Assembly (NCBI RefSeq): GCF_001816165.1
Contig: NZ_MDZC01000123.1
Span: 62,001 to 126,000 of the forward strand
DNA length: 64,000 bases
Direction of reading: 5' to 3'
DNA from: Hymenobacter glacialis
Lineage (GTDB): Bacteria > Bacteroidota > Bacteroidia > Cytophagales > Hymenobacteraceae
The notes under the pieces are model-generated. The model made no database searches, had not been told where the DNA came from, and worked only from the letters and a program-made list of their open reading frames with translations. A program made the translations under genes and the position numbers. Numbering within the stretch: position 1 is the first letter of the stretch; each line of letters opens with the position of its first letter. Of the stretch, positions 61,389 through 64,000 are shown piece after piece.

Positions 61389-62021
61389 CTAGCCGTTGCG
61401 CTTGTTCAACTCGTCGCGGATTTTTGCGGCTTTCTCGTAGTCTTCTTTTTCCAGGGCCTGGGCAAGCATCTTGGTGAGCTCATCCAGCGAAACCTGGCCG
61501 CTTGGGTCGCGGGGCTCGGGCTGCGCCCGGCTGAGCCGCGGCGAGTCCGAATCGGTGTCGTCATCGTCGTCATCGTCCTCATCGTCGGTTTCGCCTTCGG
61601 CCTCGTCGAGGTCAGAAAGGATAATGCCGGCTTCGCTGAGCACGCTTTCAACCGTGAAAATGGGCACCCCAAACCGCAGCCCAATGGCAATGGCATCGGA
61701 GGGACGAGCGTCGATATCGAACGTCGTGGCCCCATCGGAGCACACAATGCGAGAATAAAACACGCCTTCTTTCAAATCAGAAATCACCACTTCCAGTATC
61801 ACCACGTGCACGTGCTCGGCAAAAGACTTGAACAAGTCGTGGGTGAGCGGCCGGTTCGGGCTGATTTTTTCGATTTGGATGGCAATGCTCTGCGCTTCAA
61901 ACATGCCAATGATGATGGGCAAACGGCGGTTGCCGCCCTTCTCGCCCAAAATCAGCGCAAAGGAGCCAGATTGTGACTGGCTGGACGAAAGGCCCAGGAT
62001 TTCAAGCTGGATTTTTTTCAA
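61389..62021 (-). CDS. bifunctional nuclease (BFN/DUF151) with UVR motif
   Basis: A 210-residue protein, TTG start (no ATG nearby). Residues 1-135 are the BFN domain (GNRRLPIIIGMFEAQSIAI, PLTHDLFKSF, ARPSDAIAIGLRF). An acidic linker (140-160, runs of D/E) leads to a UvrB/UvrC-type UVR motif (about 178-206, LAQALEKEDYEKAAKIRDEL). BFN proteins have reported DNase/RNase activity; UVR motifs mediate protein contacts in repair or protein-control complexes. The two-part build is common in Bacteroidota. Confidence 0.92.
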   Translation of the reverse strand: MKKIQLEILGLSSSQSQSGSFALILGEKGGNRRLPIIIGMFEAQSIAIQIEKISPNRPLTHDLFKSFAEHVHVVILEVVISDLKEGVFYSRIVCSDGATTFDIDARPSDAIAIGLRFGVPIFTVESVLSEAGIILSDLDEAEGETDDEDDDDDDDTDSDSPRLSRAQPEPRDPSGQVSLDELTKMLAQALEKEDYEKAAKIRDELNKRNG

Positions 62022-62161
62022 GGGAGTGGGGAAGTTGGGTCTTGGTGCTGGGGAAGGGTGGGCGGTGCGCCGTGGCTATGGGGCCAGGAGATGTAGGTGC
62101 AAATAAAGAAAAGTCCGGTTACCAAGCGCGGAAATCCTCCTTCGGCAGGCGCTTATCAAAG

Positions 62162-62221
62162 CATTTGGGGACTCAGGCCCCTGGTTTCCTTACGAAATCC
62201 AGTCCCCTGAGTCCCCAAATG
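62162..62221. repeat. GGGGACTCAGG palindrome
   Basis: CATTTGGGGACTCAGG then CCCCTGG is mirrored by CCAGTCCCCTGAG then TCCCCAAATG around a 14-nt loop, ending 12 bp before the etfA stop. Same family as 26166-26280. Confidence 0.85.
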
Positions 62222-62233
62222 ATGAAAAAAATA

Positions 62234-63211
62234 TTAGCCTAGTGCTTTCACGGCGGCAGTCAGCTTGGGAAGCACATCAAATACGTCGCCCACAATGCCG
62301 TAGTCGGCCGCTTTGAAGAAAGGCGCCTCGGGGTCTTTGTTGATGACCACAATCACCTTGCTGCTGTTCACGCCAGCCAGGTGCTGGATGGCGCCCGAAA
62401 TACCGCAGGCAATGTACAGGTTCGGCGAGACCGTGATGCCGGTCTGGCCCACGTGCTCGTGGTGAGGGCGCCAGTCCACGTCCGACACCGGCTTGGAGCA
62501 GGCCGTAGCCGCACCCAGGGCCTTGGCCAGGTCTTCAATCAGCCCCCAGTTCTCGGGGCCCTTCATGCCACGGCCACCGGATACCACCAAGTCAGCCTCG
62601 GGCAGCAGAATGCCGCCGGCCTGGTCCTGCATCACCACCTGGGTGGGGGCGTCGGCAAAGTCCGCGTCGGTGAGCTGGGCCGCGAAGGTCACCACCTCGG
62701 CCGTTTTGCCGGCTTGGTGCTTGGCTCCGGTCGAGTTCTTTTTCACGGCAATGATTTTACGGTCGCCGCTCAGCAGCACGTCCGAAAACGCCTTGCCCGA
62801 GAAAGCACCGCGCCGCACCATAAACTGGCCGTCGGTCGTTTTGGGCAGCTCCACCACGTTGGTGGCCAGGCTGGCCTTGAGCCGCACCGACAGGCGCGAA
62901 CCAACGGCCGCGCCAATGTTGGAGTTGGCGAGGATGATGATTTTAGCCTGCTCCTGCTCGGCCGCCGTGGCAATGAGCTTGGTGTAGGCATTGTTAACAA
63001 AATCTTTCAGGCGCGGCTCGGCATCATACAGCACTTTGCTGATGCCCTGCTCGCCCAGCGTGGCCAGGTTGGCGGTAGTGGCTTCGCCCACCGCAATGGC
63101 GGTGGCGGTGGTGCCCAGCATGGCGGCCACCTCGGCTCCGTAGGAGGCCACTTCCAGCGAGGACTTTTTTACTTCGCCATCGGCGCATTCAACTACTACT
63201 AATACGGACAT
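62234..63211 (-). CDS. etfA: electron transfer flavoprotein alpha subunit
   Basis: A 325-residue FAD-binding ETF alpha. N-terminus MSVLVVVECADGEVKKSSLE; the C-terminal FAD domain has VVSGGRGMKGPENWGLIEDL, then GQTGITVSPNLYIACGISGA and the family end. It accepts electrons from acyl-CoA dehydrogenases. It follows etfB across a palindromic spacer, in the same operon. Confidence 0.97.
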   Translation of the reverse strand: MSVLVVVECADGEVKKSSLEVASYGAEVAAMLGTTATAIAVGEATTANLATLGEQGISKVLYDAEPRLKDFVNNAYTKLIATAAEQEQAKIIILANSNIGAAVGSRLSVRLKASLATNVVELPKTTDGQFMVRRGAFSGKAFSDVLLSGDRKIIAVKKNSTGAKHQAGKTAEVVTFAAQLTDADFADAPTQVVMQDQAGGILLPEADLVVSGGRGMKGPENWGLIEDLAKALGAATACSKPVSDVDWRPHHEHVGQTGITVSPNLYIACGISGAIQHLAGVNSSKVIVVINKDPEAPFFKAADYGIVGDVFDVLPKLTAAVKALG

Positions 63212-63218
63212 TTTGAGA

Positions 63219-63320
63219 GAATTATAAATTATGAATTAGCAATTATGAGTTGAGATTTTATGAGTTATGAATCGACTTTTCTGCCAATTCATACTTCATA
63301 ATTTTTAATTCATAATTCAA
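63219..63320. repeat. AATTATGAATT word palindrome between etfB and etfA
   Basis: GAATTATAAATTATGAATTA and nearby GCAATTATGAGTTGAG are mirrored by TTCATACTTCATAATTTTTA and ATTCATAATTC, abutting the etfB stop at 63321. Same family as 25401-25497. Confidence 0.85.
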
Positions 63321-64000
63321 CTAAATGACTTTGGCTTCGTTGCGCAGCAGCTTGATGAGCTCGCCGGCGTTTTCGGCATCAATGAGCTTCACGCCCTGCT
63401 TCTTGGGCGGCAGCGCAAACTCGGCTACTTTGGTGCGAGCGGGTTCGCCCACGGGCTCCACCACTTTCAGGGGTTTGGTGCGGGCCGTCATAATGCCGCG
63501 CATGTTGGGGATGCGGGGCTCGCACATGGGCTGCTGGCACGAGGCCACGAAGGGCGTGTTCACGCTCACAATCTCCTTGCCGCCTTCAATTTCGCGCTCC
63601 AGCGTGGCGGTGTTGCCGCTCATATCCAGCTTCATGGCCGGGGCCACCGTGGGAATGCCCAGCATTTCGCCCACCATGCCGTGCACCTGGAAACCGTTGT
63701 AGTCGATGCTCTCCTTGCCCATCAGAATCACGTCATAAGCGCCTTCTTTGGCGATGGCCGCGATTTGCTCGGCTACGAAGTAGGCGTCCTGCGGCGCCGC
63801 GTTCACGCGAATGGCGTCGTCGGCGCCAATGGCCAGGGCCTTGCGGATGTTGGGCTCGGTGTCGGCTTCGCCCACGTTGAGCACCGTGACGGTACCACTG
63901 CCAGCGGCCTCTTTCAGCTCAATGGCGCGGGTGAGGGCGTATTCGTCCCAGGGGTTAATCACGAACTGCACCCCGGCCTTGTTAAACTCCTTGTTATCGG
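63321..64000 (-). CDS. etfB: electron transfer flavoprotein beta subunit, 5' end cut by window edge
   Basis: The frame is open to the window end; the visible N-terminal part reads DNKEFNKAGVQFVINPWDEY, so about 25-30 residues of the start lie outside. An internal GTG (63971) is not the start. Family blocks: ADTEPNIRKALAIGADDAIR, ILMGKESIDYNGFQVHGMVG, EIEGGKEIV. It partners EtfA. No odd feature. Confidence 0.96.
   Translation of the reverse strand, partial: DNKEFNKAGVQFVINPWDEYALTRAIELKEAAGSGTVTVLNVGEADTEPNIRKALAIGADDAIRVNAAPQDAYFVAEQIAAIAKEGAYDVILMGKESIDYNGFQVHGMVGEMLGIPTVAPAMKLDMSGNTATLEREIEGGKEIVSVNTPFVASCQQPMCEPRIPNMRGIMTARTKPLKVVEPVGEPARTKVAEFALPPKKQGVKLIDAENAGELIKLLRNEAKVI

Noticed and set aside
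62100..62120. AAAGTCCGG resembling the RNase P RNA core
   Set aside because: The surrounding conserved P-RNA motifs (GAGGAAAGTCC and its partner helices) are absent.

Overview
The window reads as chromosome of a high-GC member of the Bacteroidota, most likely Hymenobacter or a close relative in the Cytophagales. The evidence is the set of gliding genes (gldC, gldA, gldF, gldG), several Bacteroidota-typical families (DUF2911, DUF3078, GIN-domain lipoprotein, DACNV/DAC protein), promoter -7 boxes of the TAnnTTTG type, and almost no Shine-Dalgarno sequences. No tRNA, rRNA, CRISPR array, prophage or complete insertion sequence was seen. Genus is inference; no search was run.

Layout. 1-9.1 kb: a cut-off SDR, a DUF2911 protein, an M28 peptidase, an SseB-like protein, a lipoprotein/SCO/cytochrome c operon and a split diadenylate-cyclase-like gene. 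9.1-18.9 kb: a flavoprotein, a cation/proton antiporter convergent with a CLC chloride transporter, a yeast-type cytosine deaminase, a large AddB-like nuclease directly behind a BLUF blue-light sensor, and a DUF3078 protein. 18.9-26.2 kb: an AT-rich nitronate monooxygenase, a sugar dehydrogenase/aminotransferase pair, a coiled-coil lipoprotein, a glycosyltransferase, ftsE and a transaldolase-family gene. 26.3-35.1 kb: SRP RNA divergent from guaA, a GATase, an S41 peptidase, dgt and an M1 peptidase with a long C-terminal extension. 35.1-44.5 kb: DUF1648, DUF1810 and DUF1361 proteins, a TetR/ABC/HlyD/TolC export cluster with a degenerate ATPase, and a TPR plus periplasmic-binding protein. 44.7-56 kb: hemL, dcd, gldC, dnaN, an AT-rich two-gene insert, gldG-gldF-gldA and a TlpA-like thioredoxin. 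56-64 kb: two SDRs, a GIN-domain lipoprotein, mlaE-mlaF, a DinB/YfiT protein, a peroxiredoxin-like protein, a bifunctional nuclease, etfA and the start-truncated etfB.

Genes that work together: gldA/F/G form the gliding-associated ABC transporter; mlaE/mlaF form a lipid-transport permease and ATPase; etfA/etfB form one electron-transfer flavoprotein; the SCO/cytochrome c operon points to copper delivery or respiration; TetR/ABC/HlyD/TolC looks like a regulated tripartite exporter.

The strongest unexplained signals are regulatory and structural. First, -7 boxes (perfect or near-perfect) sit exactly 4 nt before the start codon of several genes, and the SRP RNA promoter calibrates that spacing to a transcription start at the start codon, which suggests leaderless mRNAs. 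Second, many spacers, including spacers inside operons, hold palindromes built by repeating one short word; different spacers use different words, and two repeats run into coding ends. Third, a DACNV/diadenylate-cyclase-like gene appears split by a 1-nt change in a C run. Fourth, an exporter ATPase has lost most catalytic motifs.
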